DNA of 64,000 nt from Casuarius casuarius (Eukaryota > Chordata > Aves > Casuariiformes > Casuariidae): contig PTFA01000011.1 in the NCBI GenBank assembly GCA_003342895.1, positions 5,072,685 through 5,136,684 of the forward strand, given 5' to 3'. A program made the translations under genes and the position numbers. The notes under the pieces are model-generated. The model saw only the letters and a program-made list of their open reading frames with translations, had not been told where the DNA came from and made no database searches. This document shows positions 1-13,925 of this stretch, one piece after another (the stretch's first letter is position 1; every line of letters begins with the position of its first letter).

Positions 1-3000
1 TGTGGGATGATTTATACACTTTGCTTTATGATGGCCACGGAAAGGCTAAGGAATACTCTCCTTTCTCAGCTGTTGCCGGCTGTGGCTGCTGCAGTGTGCT
101 GGGCTGCCCAGGGGAAGGCTGTGTCAGTGCGGGACTAGCATAGGGACGGGGCTACCCTGACCATCATGGTGGTTGTTTCATGCTAGCTGGCACTTAAAAT
201 TTAGGCTTTAGTTCTACAAAGAAAAAGGTGCAAATGGTTCAGGCCAAGCTAATGAGATCGTAGAGCTTATTTTGTTTTGATGATGTGGGGAGGGAAAAGG
301 AATCTTTCCTCTCTTGGTGGTCCAGGAAGCACCAAATCAATTTTGGCTGATATAAAATCATGAAACTAATGTTTATACTGTGAGAATACAAGCTAATCTG
401 TTTTCAGAGAGACGGAGGCTGAAGCGTATTCAATAGCTTCTGATGGTGGGCCCGCTGTGCTGGAAATAATTGCTGTTCCCCCATAAGATGAAAGAGAAAC
501 TGCACTGAAGTGCTGGGTGGTTGTTTGAAAAACAGCATATGCTCTGTTATTTATATCTTATTTAAGCCACTAGTTATGCAAGATGGTTTGCTGTTCGGTG
601 TGCCTCATTTTAATGATAGCAAGGAGTAACATGCACTCAGGATCGTATGCTACTATTTTGATTAGCTCTGCTTAGTTGTGTAGAAAAAAGGTTTGATTGC
701 TGTGGTTTCATTTAATGTAGAGCTTTTTTTGTTTGTGCTTAGTATTTAAGTGCGTTTTGTTTTTTGTAGTGCTGATGGCATTTGGGAAGAAGTACGAAAC
801 CGTTTTCCTGGTTTTCAGGTTTTGTTTGCGGCAGTTCTCTCCATTCCTGTCCATGTTACTGAACCACCATCCCCGCTCTAACTGCATTCAGAGTAAATCT
901 TTTTGTGCTGTATTCCCTTTCGTAAGCTCTGCAATGATTCTTTTCTGATGTTATTTTCACTGCAGATCATGTAGAAGAGTGATGTGGTAAACTGGCACAA
1001 ATTGGCCACTTCTGTTGCTACTGGGCACGAATTTTGATAAGTGCTTAGTCATTGTCCCCTGTTCTCAAGCCAAATTTCATCGTGTTGATTCCAGGGAGGA
1101 TTTTGTGGGATCTTTGGCCAAATGCTTTCTGGAAAATTTTAGGAATGTTCACTGTGTAAATAACTACTGAGTGGTATTAGTTTGCTCCAGATAGATAGCC
1201 TTGCCCTGTGAACCAGAGCCCCTAAAATACATCCAAAATGTTTTTCAGTTGAAAGGAGTGTTCTGCCCTGCCACGTCTTGAGCTGTGTCACGGGAAATCT
1301 CGCCGNCACACACTTTGCCACATCCATTCTTGGAGTAACCTCAGCGAGGCACGAGCTAAACTTTAACAGATAAGTTTTCTCGTTTGTTAGGCACTTCAGC
1401 TGCAGTAACTATGCATCAGATATTCTTTTTCTTCTCTTTTCAAGGGACTTAGTTTCCTTTTGTGCTATTCCTTGTAGCAGTTAATATTTCAATGAGTTGT
1501 CCTTTTGATTTATTTCCTTTGCAAGATGAATGGTGGCGGTTGCCTGTGAACAATTTTGATTCAGGTAGCGCTGAACTGTAAATTCTTCTGTTTGCCCATA
1601 GTATCTGCATACTTTGACAAACGACAGTTGTATTTTCTGACTGTTGTAACACTAAATGTGTCAGTCATGGCCTAAGGGGTTTCATCAAAATGTGAAGGGG
1701 TAGTTGAAGCTCAGCCTGGTTTCTGTGGTTCCAGGGTACTACCCTGTGCCTGCCAGGAGCGATGCTAATTAATGACACTCCTAATGGTTCACACATGTGC
1801 GTGGATAATGGTCTTGTGGGGCCAGTAGAGCTCTGGGCTCCTTGTTTGCTGAATAGATGTGAAATAACGTGGACTTTTGTTCACTACTTGGTGTGAGGTC
1901 AACTCCAAGGGGCAAAAATGGTAAATGTTAGGTCTTATCAGGGATTGTTTTTAACACACAGTGACTAATAGGTAATCTTGTTATTGTGAGGTTTTTACTG
2001 AATTTCGTTTTAGCATGTGCTTGGGACTGTGGCTTTACCGAGTAACTGGTAAAAAACTAGTTAAGAAAGTGAGAAATTCTTCCAAGTGTGACTGAAATAA
2101 TGATGATGTACCTAAGAGATTTTTGCACTCATTTGAGCAAAAAATGACACTGTGTGTCAGCTTTTCAGTGTGTAGTTGTGGCTTTTATTAAAAAAAGCAT
2201 TAAGCAAAAACAAACAAAAAGCCCCCAAACCTTTAAACTTTCTGGATAACCGAGTGTGGATATTGATTAAATCTACTAAGAATGCCATTTGACTTAATTG
2301 TCTAATGCTTTTCTGCTGTAGAATGTGTTGTAAAATAAGCTTTCATGGGTTATTTCACATTTTTTTTGGTATAGGTCATAGGTTATACTATTTTCAAGGC
2401 CCTGTGTGTCCCACTTCATATGATGATTAACCAATTGTTTTCAAATTACAGCAACAAATAATTGCCATAGTTTTGCGAGGTACCCTAAAAGGGTGTATTA
2501 TGAAAAGGGATGGAATAAAGAACAGCTATCTTAAATATGAGGTCATTTCTTTATTGATAATACTGGCTGAAACTATAAGCCTGGTCATGGGGAACATTTG
2601 TTACAATATTCGAAATGCAAGGTGAGTGCAGCAAAAGGGTTATTTGGAATAAAGTTGAGCTGGTTGCTGAGGTACTGAAAGGACTTTATAACTTGAGCTG
2701 GGAATTCAGCTAAAGCCAGTGTGATTAGACTATCGTTCTTGCAGAGTACATTCAACCTGAGAATAGCTGCTCATCTAGTCATGACTGACTGTAACCTGTC
2801 TTTGACAGTATCAAAAAGCACTGTATCAACTGCCCTTCAGGTGTCTGTTTCTTACTGTTTCATGACAAAACAGCTGATACTCAGTGATTCTAATTCCTTT
2901 TGTTTGCTTACTGTTTGCCTGCACTATTTTTGAAGCTGGATGCCTCTTAAAACAAGAAAAAAATTGTAGATTTTGTCAGCTCCTTGCTCTATCTCAGCTT

Positions 3001-3994
3001 TCTGTTGCCATTTCCTGTTCATTGGAAATTGAAGTTTTTGACTGTGAAGAGACAGAGCCCTGCTCGTAGTTATTTGGGATATTCACAATTCTGTCATTGC
3101 AAAATCAATCTAAAAATACATTGCTAGTGAGTCTTCTTTGATTCTTAAACTACTCTTGTATACAAATATCAGTGTATGCGAGAGTCCCAGTACAGCTGCA
3201 TCTTCCGAAACTGTACTTAACTCACAGCAGATCCTAGAGGGTATGAAAAAGGGGTGTGAAACACTAGAAGCCACATACTATAACACTAATAGAGTGCCAG
3301 ATGGTAGTTTCTTGTACTTAGATGCCCATTTTGATAAGCCTAAAGTTATTTGCTGTTCTAAACTAGTATGACATCCTCCAGATGTTGCTCTAGGTGAGTA
3401 TGANGGAAATAAAGATTATGCCTAAATATTAAATGCCACTGAAGCTCACTTATCATACCATGGTTCATTTAAAAATAGTTAGCCTGAAAGCAAAAATGTT
3501 GACTCCTAACTTCCTCAAGGTGTTTCCTCCATTCTTTCTTTGTTTTGGCCCGTCTTGTCCATTTTGTTTCTAATAGACCCATCTGTAACTTAATGAGACA
3601 ACAGGGGAAGGGTGTAGTGACAAGTCAAGCAGCTGCACTGTAGTATTTGTAGCTACTTCCTAGGGAACAGCCATATAGCAGAAGATATTAGGGCAAGAAG
3701 GTAACACTTCTAAATCTCTTCCTCTAAGTGGCTTAACGTAATGAAATGAAACTTGCTGAGTCTTCTCTGAGAGCCTGTTTTCACTGGCAGAACACAGAGA
3801 CTTTTTCACAACTTTCAGAGCAAAACTATTTTGGGCCTTGATCTTCTGAAATCTGAGGCATGGAGTACTGTCTCAAAGTTCAGTGATGCTTTACTGGGTA
3901 AAGATATGTTGGAAAGTGCGCTGTTAGTTTTCATGAGAAGTCACAGTTTTGCAGCTCAAGCATGATTAGATCACATTATTAGATAGTAACAGTC

Positions 3995-4012
3995 TTTTTT
4001 TTTTTTTTTTTT
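3995..4012. repeat. T18 homopolymer
   Basis: Uninterrupted run of 18 T. No clear retroposed body or target-site duplication was seen next to it, so it is called a simple tract. Confidence 0.95.
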
Positions 4013-5474
4013 GGTCACAGGCTATTTTGTATGTGTTTAATAGCCTCTGTGAAGAAGTGTAAGATATAGGCCTTCTGTTCTGTCTGTATAGGGCTAACTG
4101 TTTAAATCTAAAGGTGGTATAAGTCATGGAATACATGAACAGTGAGAGAGAGGATGAGATGGATACCAAAAGGGGAAAGAAAAGACTCTGGAAACTTTCT
4201 GTGGCACTACATACACACTGTCAGCTTAACGTGACACTGCAGGGCTGTCATGTAGCAAATAGAAATAAGAATTGAGATAAGGAAAGAAGAGCCACGTGGC
4301 TAAAGCGCTGGGGTGGAACTCCGTAAACCTGTGCTCTGTTGCCAGTTTGACCACCAATCTTAAGAAGCCTGCTTAGTCTAGTGCAAGCCTCAGTTTCCCA
4401 TATACAAATAATTCTTTCCTACTTTGAGGGTAAAATCATTTTTGAGAACTTGAATGGGTGGTATGTAGACCATAGATCTACCTAAATCATTGAATACTAC
4501 TTAGGTTGTACTAGGCTGCTCTGGAATTAGCAGCTTTGGTGTGGTCTTATATACCACAACCTCCCTATGTCATGTTAAGTGTGTGGACAGGTAAAAGGCA
4601 AGAGCCTTGTGGCAGTGGATGCAGTCATGTTTCTGAACTGTCACCAAGATGTGAATAAAGGGGTTGTGCTAAAGACATCGGTTGGTTTTGGAGATGGGAT
4701 TAGCATGAGGGGGCAAGGAGCAGCCAGGAGGGGTCTGAGGTGCTTGCATGCACGAGTAAAAACTTCTGGGTCAGATCTAGCAGAAATGCGGGAGCCTTCT
4801 GGCAAGCTGAACACACGCAGACCTTGGGAAAGAGAACAGGTCTTCTGAGAAGCTGCTAGTTCCATTGATGCTGGCTAAACTCTATCGCAGCCTTCCATTG
4901 GAGCCATTTCTGTCCTATTTCACAGAGTCTGAAGCAGCAGAATACAAATGTGTTGTTATTCTTCTTTCTTCAGCATGCAAAGAGAGTATGTAATACCATA
5001 TCTGAGAATAACAGCTGACAGAAGCATGCAAGAACTGGCTGTTCTAAATACGTGGTCTATCTGTACTGAGAACAAAGCATTGGTTACATTTAATTGAAGG
5101 AGAATTATGCCATATTTTAAAGCCAACCAAAATGAAACAGTGAATGCATACAGTTCATGCATTTTTGGAAGCCTTTTTGGAAGCCAGAAGGTGAGACTTC
5201 ATACCCAGGCTTAATCCAAAAGCTTAGTGAATTGCTCTTATATTGTGTGAAACACTGTGCTACTGGACCAAATACAGCAGTAGGACTGATGGATATGATT
5301 GCCCTTATAGCTGATAATTTCCTATCCAGACATCTGAAGGCAGAATTCTGTTTCTTCCATATTGCTTTGGCTTACCAGATCTTTGAAGATGTATTAGTAT
5401 AAAATTTCTCTTTATCTATGGTTTTCAACTTAGAGCAAAAACAGGGCAGGTTCCATCTATATTGGCAGATCAGA

Positions 5475-5499
5475 TTTTTTTATTATTATTATTATTTTT
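5475..5499. repeat. (TTA)n microsatellite
   Basis: Six T followed by five or six TAT/TTA units and a further T run. Simple trinucleotide repeat, probably length-polymorphic. Confidence 0.9.
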
Positions 5500-5901
5500 A
5501 AACTAAGCAAGATCAGTTAGACCTAGTATAAGATAAGAGCATGCCTCTGAGTTACTTGGGGGAACTTCAGGGAATGTTAATGGCAATTCAACAGATATCG
5601 AGTTTCTTTGGGTCATTTTGGGGTGAATGAAGTGTTCTGTTTGTCTGTCTTATGCTTTTTCAAATGGGCTGTAAAACTGAGGTCTTCTCTATTTCTGATT
5701 TGTCATAGCTATCTTAACCTCGTCAACAGAAGTAAGAACTGATTTAATATAACATCTCTGTGGTTTGAACAGCTGCTTTCTGCCTACCTGAATTTCCTGT
5801 TTGGAAACATTTTACATATTTTTATTTCTTAGGCTTAAACCTGGATGCAATAATGTTCATGCTGTTATGAAAGCTGCAATAAGCTCATTATACCATTAAT
5901 T

Positions 5902-5932
5902 AAAAGCACTTCATTGCCATCAAAGTGCTTTT
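5902..5932. repeat. Perfect 10-bp inverted repeat with 11-nt loop
   Basis: The arms AAAAGCACTT (5902-5911) and AAGTGCTTTT (5923-5932) are exact reverse complements around an 11-base loop. Pairing stops immediately outside the arms. The function is unknown; the stem is too short for a normal microRNA precursor. Confidence 0.85.
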
Positions 5933-6997
5933 CAGAATAACAGTTAAGTTTTCTCTCTTCTTCCCTCTCCCAAGAAATAGTCTACAAGATAAGCACAAAG
6001 ATGTACTTTCAGAGTGGTTTTTTTTTTTAAATGACTGAAGTTAGTGACTCCAGGAGGAATTTTATGTATGGTGCATTTTTGTTCCTAATAGTTGCCCTGT
6101 CTATTAAATTGAGGTTTATTTCTCTGACTTTTTTTTGTAATATACAATCCAATAGTGGGATAGGCTTACTCTTAAGAGATTCAAAAACTTAAATTCAATG
6201 AATTTTTAGGGCATACACTAATAGAATGGTGGCATGATGACTTCAAAGTCGGTAGAAGTTGAATGGGGCTTTGCATTGACTCCGGAGTTTCTCAGGTGTT
6301 GTAAGTGTAAGAATCATGTACTTGCATGTTGGACCCAAAAGAAGCTGTTGCAGCATGGAAAGGGGGAGTCAGGTGCAACTGAACTTCTGTCACTTAAAAC
6401 TGTCTGTTATTTTGTCTTCCAGTGTAGTTTGCATTTGTCTTTGGAAACAATTTCTGATGAACTCTCAGTTCCTTTGTATGTAACAAAATTGATAAAAGAG
6501 CCTAAGTGCAATAAACTTTCTAAGGACAGCCAGAAAGAAATAAGAGAGCATAGCGAAACACTCCCACTAAAAACACAGCAGAACAAAGTATTAGTGAGGA
6601 AAGCCTCAGAAATAGGAATAGCTACTGTAGGACTAATGTTCATTTAGATTTTTCTCTTGTAAATCATTTTGCATGAACTTTGTTTCCTAGAATCTCATTT
6701 TCTGTTGATGGACAAAGAAGATTCCCTTTGCATTTGCCTTGTGATTATTTGATTACCATTTGAACCAGTGCTTTGTGCTAGTAGTTCCAACAAGGTAATA
6801 TAATTGCGCTCAGGTTTTGGACTGTGTCTGCAGATTGATTGAGTCTGTTTTTGCGAGTGACTTTATGAAGTTGTCATTTCTTTAGGGAATTCATAATCTG
6901 AAAATAAAATATTGCTTATCTTCCATTCTTATTAACTTCAGAGCTACCACGTGCTTTCTATTGAATTAGTAATGTAATTGCAGATAATGCCTTAAAA

Positions 6998-7012
6998 GGG
7001 GGGGGGGGGGGG
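6998..7012. repeat. G15 homopolymer
   Basis: Fifteen consecutive G after AAAA. G tracts of this length can form quadruplexes and are unstable in length, both biologically and in sequencing. Confidence 0.95.
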
Positions 7013-7129
7013 ATGATGGCTTACAGCATTACTATGCTGTTCCAGTAACAAGGGGAATAGAAGGTGTGCATTGGGAAATAACAAAACGTTAGTGTTCAGG
7101 CAATGTGTGAGCATACTGTGTTGAAGCTG

Positions 7130-7164
7130 TCTCCCTCTCTCCCTCCCTCTCCCTCTCTCCCTCT
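7130..7164. repeat. CT-rich (TCCC/TC) polypyrimidine tract
   Basis: About 35 bases made only of C and T, built from TCCCTCTC-like units. The opposite strand reads as a GAGAGGGA purine tract, so the Arg/Glu/Gly-rich frame across it is low complexity and not a protein. Confidence 0.92.
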
Positions 7165-10100
7165 GCATTGTCAAGTACATGTCTGAGCAGCAGAAATGAG
7201 GAAATAGTTGAAATGAGTAACTGCAGCTTCCCAATTTGAGGCTTTTCCTATGGGTAGGCTTTGGGGAGTATTTCTTACACTGGGGTTCTCTGGCAAGTTT
7301 TAGCATATTAACTTATATAAGAACCTTTTCCCTCAGCGGGGGGGGGCCTTACATAGGATCTGCGGCCACTACTTGGCTGCTTGTTTTCGTGCATCTTCAG
7401 TTATCCTTGCTACCTTTATATTTCTTTCATGAGCAGTAGAGACGAGCCTAATTGGGTGGATAAAATTAGAGGCATGAATTTCTAAAGACAGTATTGATCA
7501 TATATTGCCCTTATACTTANGAAAGCTGTCTGAAAACGGAGTTTCTTCCAAACAGAGCACTTAAATGAGAGATTCTCAAAAACAATTCCTTTGCATTGAG
7601 GCTTTTTCTTCCCTTTTCCCTGTTTTTCTAGTCTACTTTCTGCTGGGGGGGGGAAGGGGGTAGTGCTTTAAGAGGCTCAGGTCAATATTCATCTGAACGA
7701 GCGAGCTCTGCTGTCTCACTCCTGCTCCTGTGGTTGTCAGGTAAGCAGTGTGCCAACCAGGTATACCAAGTTCATGCATCTCCATGCTGAGTATCTGTTC
7801 CTCGCTGTTCCTGCTTCCGCACAGGCTGCGCCTAGTTATGGACTCCTCAAAGGAAAACAGAAATGTAGGGTGCAGCTCAGCTCCTCTCTGAGGTGGCAAG
7901 CCAGTAAAATCCTTCACTGACAAGTAGATTGGAGTAGGGTAGATTGCTAGAAATCTGGGCTGCTTGGCAGGATGTTTAGGAGAAACGCTGAAAAGATTCC
8001 ACAAGTCACTCGGTGGGAGGCAAACTGCACCCCAGGACATACTTTGCTCTGGTCAATATGATTTAGTTTGTGAACAAATGCGTATCAGTGTTACACTGTT
8101 AAAGCCACCATAAATATTTTTATTGAAACGCTTTGAAGAAAATGACATTTTAAAATTAGTAGTTTAATTACTGTAAATTACCTTGGAAGCAGTCTTCCCC
8201 TGACACCTGTAGTGTGTTTTCCCCATGCTGTGCATGTTTTAATTGATAACAATCTGTAGGCAGCTGTTTGTTGCTCAGGTAATGTGACAGATTTGAAAGC
8301 TGAGGCAAACTTCTGATATACAAAACTGATTTGTGATATCATTATGACTCATTATTGAATTATAAACATGGAAGGATGACCCTTTCAAAGATACCTCTGT
8401 GCACTGAGTATTCTTTGCACTTGCCTGCCGTTCTCTGCAGATTTTTGTACTTTTGCCATATAAGTAATGATATTGAAGCTTGACTTTCCTCATTGCTCGA
8501 ACAGCTTGATTCTCTTCATACCAGGAGGAAGCAATTTTGTTACACAGCACTTGTTTTTGAAGGTATTTAAAAACTGCGTGTTGTTCAGAAGCGCTTGCTG
8601 GACAGGGTGACCGTCTCCTGCTTGCTGTTTAAATGGACCCCAGCCGTTCGGCATGTCCTCCTGGGCCGCCACAGATCCTTCGGCCCAAAGGGAAAAGCAG
8701 TTCTGGGGACTGTGAGGGAAGAGCTGTAATCTCTCGTGCATGCCTTTTTTGCAAGATAGGCTTGTGTATAACTGTATAGCATTATTATACAGTTCAGCGT
8801 TACCTGTATGAAATCAAGCGTAACAGGGGTATTTGCTATGCAATCTGGCTGCTCCCGTGGGCTCCTTTTGCTACAGCATCTGAATACCTTTTGGGACTTG
8901 GAAGCTGCAAGTGGATTCATGTTTCAGCCATTTTCTCAAGTTTGGCTCTTTGTATAATATGTCTCTTATGCCTTTAACTGGTATCTCCCTACATTCTAAT
9001 ACGGGCAACATTTTGACCTAATTATTGTGCAGTTTAAGATATCTTTTTAAGTGTTCATGTCAGCATGTGGGAGGAAAATAAACTTAAAACAAAACCCACA
9101 CTTCTTACTAAGCAAGCAAGAGTGTCTAATTTATCTCTGAGCTGCAGATCTAGCACCTGCAGTTTTAAAGCTTTTTTTTTTTCCTTGGTAAAATACTATT
9201 ATTGGTTTTAGCTGGGCAGGTTTTGTGTACCAAAAATGATGAAAGATTACCGGAAAACAACAGCTCGACTGAGAATACCTACTACCCCAAATTTACAGTA
9301 ATTAGCAGCAGCTCCAAAACTGTGCATGGCTAAACATATCAGCCACCTGGAAGAAGGTAATGGTTCCACTAGTATTTGGTTTAGTTCTCACGACTTACAA
9401 AAAGGAACTGGAGTTTCTTTTTAATGATCTAAGCATTTGTCCTATAGGCTGCACAAAGTCCCTGTATGACACCATAGAAATTATACAGCAATTAATCCTG
9501 GACTGAAATTGGAAGCCAGGACTTGTTTTGTGAATGGTCTTGGAAATATGATACCAACATCCAAAGAAGAGAGAACAGTGTTTTCTTGCACCTTCTTTAT
9601 TCCTTGATTGGTCATTTAAAAAAAATATCAATTCGTAGAGTTGAATTCTAGAATAAGTAGATACCCATGGAAATGAAACTTTATTTTCTATCTTGGAGTA
9701 AAACTTACTATGCAAATATTTCCTAGGCATTATTTAAATTCAGAAATACAATTATCTTTTTTTGTGAAGAGTCTTGGCATTTGTAAATATATGCAGAAGC
9801 ACTTCATAATCCGGACATCTTTAGTCTATTTCTCCTGACAAGAGTTAGTTTACAGTATCTTTGTGATATCTTAAAATACCACCACACACAATCATCTGTC
9901 TTATCCACTGAAAACGTTGAGATTTGAGAGTAATGTCACTCCTCCATACTATCTTCGACCCAACCTTATCAGTTAAGTTCATAAAACCATAAAAATTTCA
10001 GGCATTTATTTTATTTCCTAAAATACACATGCACATGCTGTGTATACACAAGCATTTTACTTTCTGAAAAGAGGTCTTAGAAAATTGCTAGCAATTTCTA

Positions 10101-13100
10101 CAAAGGTACTTTGAGGAATGTATTTTATGACAGGGAAGCTACAGAATTTCAGAAGCAGAGGGTAAGAAATAAGTGACTCTCTTGACTGCCATAGTCCCTG
10201 AAAATATCAAATGAAATATACTTTCCTGAATTTGCAGCCTCTCTTTTCAGTTAGAATAAATGGTGTTTGTGGCTGGTGTTTTAGGAGCTAGTCTTACAAG
10301 GGCTTTACACAACAGAACTGCCTCATAAAGGTGGCTGAATTTCAAGTGCAAAGGGGCTTACTAGCCCTCTTTCATTGCTATGAGTAGGGGGACAGACCTT
10401 ATCAACAGAAGAGAAAAGCTGCTGCTTGAAATCATTAGTTGAATTTATTTCAGTTCTTGAGTGATTATCTTGATAGCTTTATTACTGTGATACCTTTACA
10501 TGTTTTTTCAGATATTGGAAATTAACTATTAAAATGAAACCTTATGCTATTTAAATGTAAGATATTTTTTAAGGGATATTTGCATCTTTCTACTGGCTTT
10601 GCTTTGTGCATACATGTTGGATGATATGTTTGATTTGTGTGACCTGTGGTTACAATGACTTTATATTAGATCACCACACTAAGTAAACTGGCAGCCTAAC
10701 CTTTAATTATGAGCAATGAAAGAAACTTACAATAGAAGTGTAAATTGCTTAAAAGCAAAGGTGCTTCATACGGAATTTTTTTGCCAAGTTGGTAGTAAGC
10801 ACTTAGGCTGCCCTGATGTCTTTACATTCCTTTTGCTTGGGGGAGAGCTACAGAGAAATGTTTGGAAACTTACTCGTCCTTTATCTTTCACAACTCTTTC
10901 CCTCAGTAACACTTTGGTGGCTTCCACAAATTAACAAAAAAAATCTACAGGGAAATAATTTTCTTTACTGGAGATCAACTAAAGCTATTGTGTTCTAATA
11001 TAATAACCTTCTGTTCTAGCCTTGTATTATGAAATATGGCAGAGCTCAAATGATTGCCCTCTCTTAAATGTAATCTTGGTGGTCAATGACATTGGAGATG
11101 ACTCTTCATGTGGAAGAGGGAGCGGATCAAGCTGTTCTTGCCAGTAGAAAGAATGGAAATTTTGTTCATTTTTGAGCATTTGAATGTTGCATATAATCTC
11201 CATTTGTGGAAAGTGAGATGATAGGAAAAAACTTCATTGACTGTATACAACACAACTCCGACCAAATTGTTTTGCAAATGAATGTGTGTTACTTACTGGA
11301 GTGTAAGCTTAATCACAGTGTTTATTTCTGTGCCTTCAAAAAATCACCTGCCTCACTCCTTCACAAGCTTTTTGAATAAGCATTTTACGTGGCTTCACTA
11401 ACTGTCATTAAACGGTACAGTATTTCAGGCAAGCTCTGGAAAATAATTTCTCCTCCCTCCCCTTCCAGAAAAGAAGGCTATCTCTTCTGCTTATTCATGG
11501 AAGTTTTCACTAATAAGGAAATAGTGTTCTTGAATTTTGTAGCTTCTGCAAGCATCTTGTTGATATGTGACCTCCGTGATCCTATGTCTTTCCCTTGTTA
11601 ATGTTTGCTCCGCCTTAAAATTCTGTCTTAATTGAGTGCCTTCCTTCTACTGACATTTCTCTCTATAAAACTGCCACTGATATGTCATGAGGGGAATATA
11701 AATACATTGATTGACAGCCTGTTATTTGACAAATGGACATTTTGGAACATGTATCCAGAAGTACATTATTGTACTTGGATCATTAGATGAAAGGCTTGAG
11801 CATGAGGTTATCCACACATCCTAATGCTACAAGACTTTTATTATGCTCCTGCAGGAGACAAATGAAGTAGTTGAAACTTCAGTAATCACCAACCAGTAGC
11901 CTGCAATGCATTTTATGTCTGTGTATTGAATAACCATATTTAGGTGCTTGCATGAAGATTTATTTGGATGTTTGCTTGTATCTTGTTAGAAACTGTCTGA
12001 AAGATATAAACTTGCATATATTTTTAAAATACAGTATTGCCTGACCTGACAATTATATATCTTCTTCTTTAAGATTTCAAACCTTTTTTTTATATGGAAA
12101 CAAATCCTACAATAAGGTGAAATGGGGGCTGTAGATCGTGTGTCAAACTCTGTAAGTATGTATTTTTGTTCTGATTCTACTAGCATGTCTTTGTTCCTTA
12201 ACATCAGTTGAGCCAAACACTTCATTTTACAGTAATAGACTCAGTAGGCTTAAAGTCATAAGGGGGGAGGGAGATAAGTCGAAGTACAGATAACATTTTA
12301 AATTAATGTCGTGCCTGTGTACAACCTATTCTGTGGAGATGTAGTTGAAGTCAGTGAAGTTAAACCAGGGCTGAGCTTAGCTTTGTCTCCTCCAGTCTGT
12401 ACTTGCCATTTTGGCATTTTAAATTCATCACTTTGTGAATTTTGTTTGTATTACCTTACCTTGGTCCCATTCTTAATCATTTATGTTATGTCTGACTGCC
12501 TTGTTGAATGTTAGGACTTTGATTTGGTGTAAGTGATGAGTACAGCTAGCTCTGTGTGAACATGTGAGCTTATTCTTCTAAGACAACTTTTGTTCTGTTG
12601 AGATATTACTTGAACTTTCTTCTGCTTAAAATAATATTACTCTATAAAGAATATTTTGTAAAATATAAATATATGGGGAGAAGGAAAGATTTGTTTTGTA
12701 TATATGTGTGTGCATATATGTAGACATGTGTATGCACATGCCCTTTTTGGTAAAAAATACTTGGGTCTTAAAAGATTTTTACTGTCAAATATATAGTTTT
12801 GATCAGATACACAATTACGTTTCCCCAGTAAAATTTGAACTGTTTTAAACTGCTGCTGACCACAAAGTGACTTTTCTGCTTTAAGTGATAGATGATAAAG
12901 AGAACATGGTTTCTGAGTTGATGCAAGCTGTGTGAATAAAAATGCAAGTATGCAAGCATACAGATATAGTGTAGTGTGAATAGTGTGACTATTATTGGCT
13001 GTTTGTTCTTTGATGTTACAAACCTCTGTGGCAGACAACTCAGACTATTGTTCAAAAGCATCTCATCACTTATTATTAGTTAATACAGAAAAGTAGGATG

Positions 13101-13682
13101 AAAAATACTTTTCATAACAGGAATCTCTACCTGTTCTTGGAAGCAATTGGTTTTACATGCACCTGCAAATGTTTTTGCTCTGTTTTTTCAGTTTTTCCTC
13201 TGCCCCTCTTCCATATCTGCTCTGCAGCTTCTGGAACTGAAGTGCCAAGTCAAATGCTTCTGGTTCCCTGTGACACAAGCTGTTTACACTATGAATGTGT
13301 GGAAGATTGGAATTTAATGGTTTTTAACAAATGAGAAGGTTTTCTGCAATATGTACTTTTCAGTTCTTGGTAACTATGCAAGAATTACTCCAAAAAGCCC
13401 TTGAGCATTTATTATAAAGGCTGTGCGTATTCTGTAAAGATATACACATATAAAGTCTCTTTATACTTGCCTAGAAAATAATCCCTTTACATTCAAACCC
13501 TGTTCAAGTTCTCTCTGCCCAGAGCTCTTACAAGCAGGATTCACCATTTTGGAATGAAGGGGTCTCTAAGCTACTCTAAGCTGGGCCAAAATAGAAAGAT
13601 GCAATGTAAACAGAGAGAAAAAGAACAGTATGTTCAGAGAAGGAGAACTTCCAAGAAGTTGCAATTTTTTTTTTTTTAATAC

Positions 13683-13922
13683 TTTTATGGAGCAAAAACC
13701 ACAGATGAAGCCTCGGAGTTAGGACGTTGTCTATTGTGCAAACGTTCGTTATTTCAGGATGTAATTTGTGATCGCAGACAACGGTCTACGCCAAAACAGG
13801 CCATGCAGTGGAAGATAGAGGGAAGATTACAGATGGCAAAGTGTGATACTTCTGAAGCTGGGCTTGAGCCAGCTCATGGCTCATTCCTCCATTTTCAACT
13901 TTCTCTGGAGTGCGAAAGCTAA
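13683..13922 (+). other. CpG-dense open frame, possible exon
   Basis: A single frame stays open for roughly 80 codons from just after a stop near 13,680 to TAA at 13,920-13,922. Seven CpG dinucleotides fall within about 90 bases (13,710-13,800), in a neighbourhood that otherwise has almost none, although the segment is not especially GC-rich. CpG retention together with an open frame is what an exon would show. A possible splice acceptor (AG at 13,703-13,704) follows a T-rich stretch, and a second one is at about 13,757. The deduced peptide contains a CLLC motif and ends LSLECES; I do not recognise it. There is no clear poly(A) signal in the next 150 bases. It may be an exon, an old coding relic or chance. 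Confidence 0.25.
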
Positions 13923-13925
13923 CCA

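Larger units (their letters stand above)
1..13682. other. AT-rich non-coding DNA, no recognised gene
   Basis: No family could be recognised in any frame. Open frames here are short (up to about 137 codons) and scattered over all frames, as expected by chance. The stretch holds simple tracts listed separately (T18 near 4.0 kb, TTA repeat near 5.5 kb, G15 near 7.0 kb, CT-rich tract near 7.15 kb), one perfect short hairpin (5.9 kb) and one exon-like segment at 2452-2621 that is discussed as a finding. I infer intron or intergenic DNA; the sequence alone does not say which. Confidence 0.6.

Noticed and set aside
6234..6647. 137-codon plus-strand open frame
   Set aside because: The peptide has no recognised family or convincing splice context, and another frame is open on the opposite strand; compatible with chance.
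7633..8040. 135-codon minus-strand open frame ending at a G-rich tract
   Set aside because: No family resemblance and no conserved-looking motif; its end is translated low-complexity PPPS sequence.
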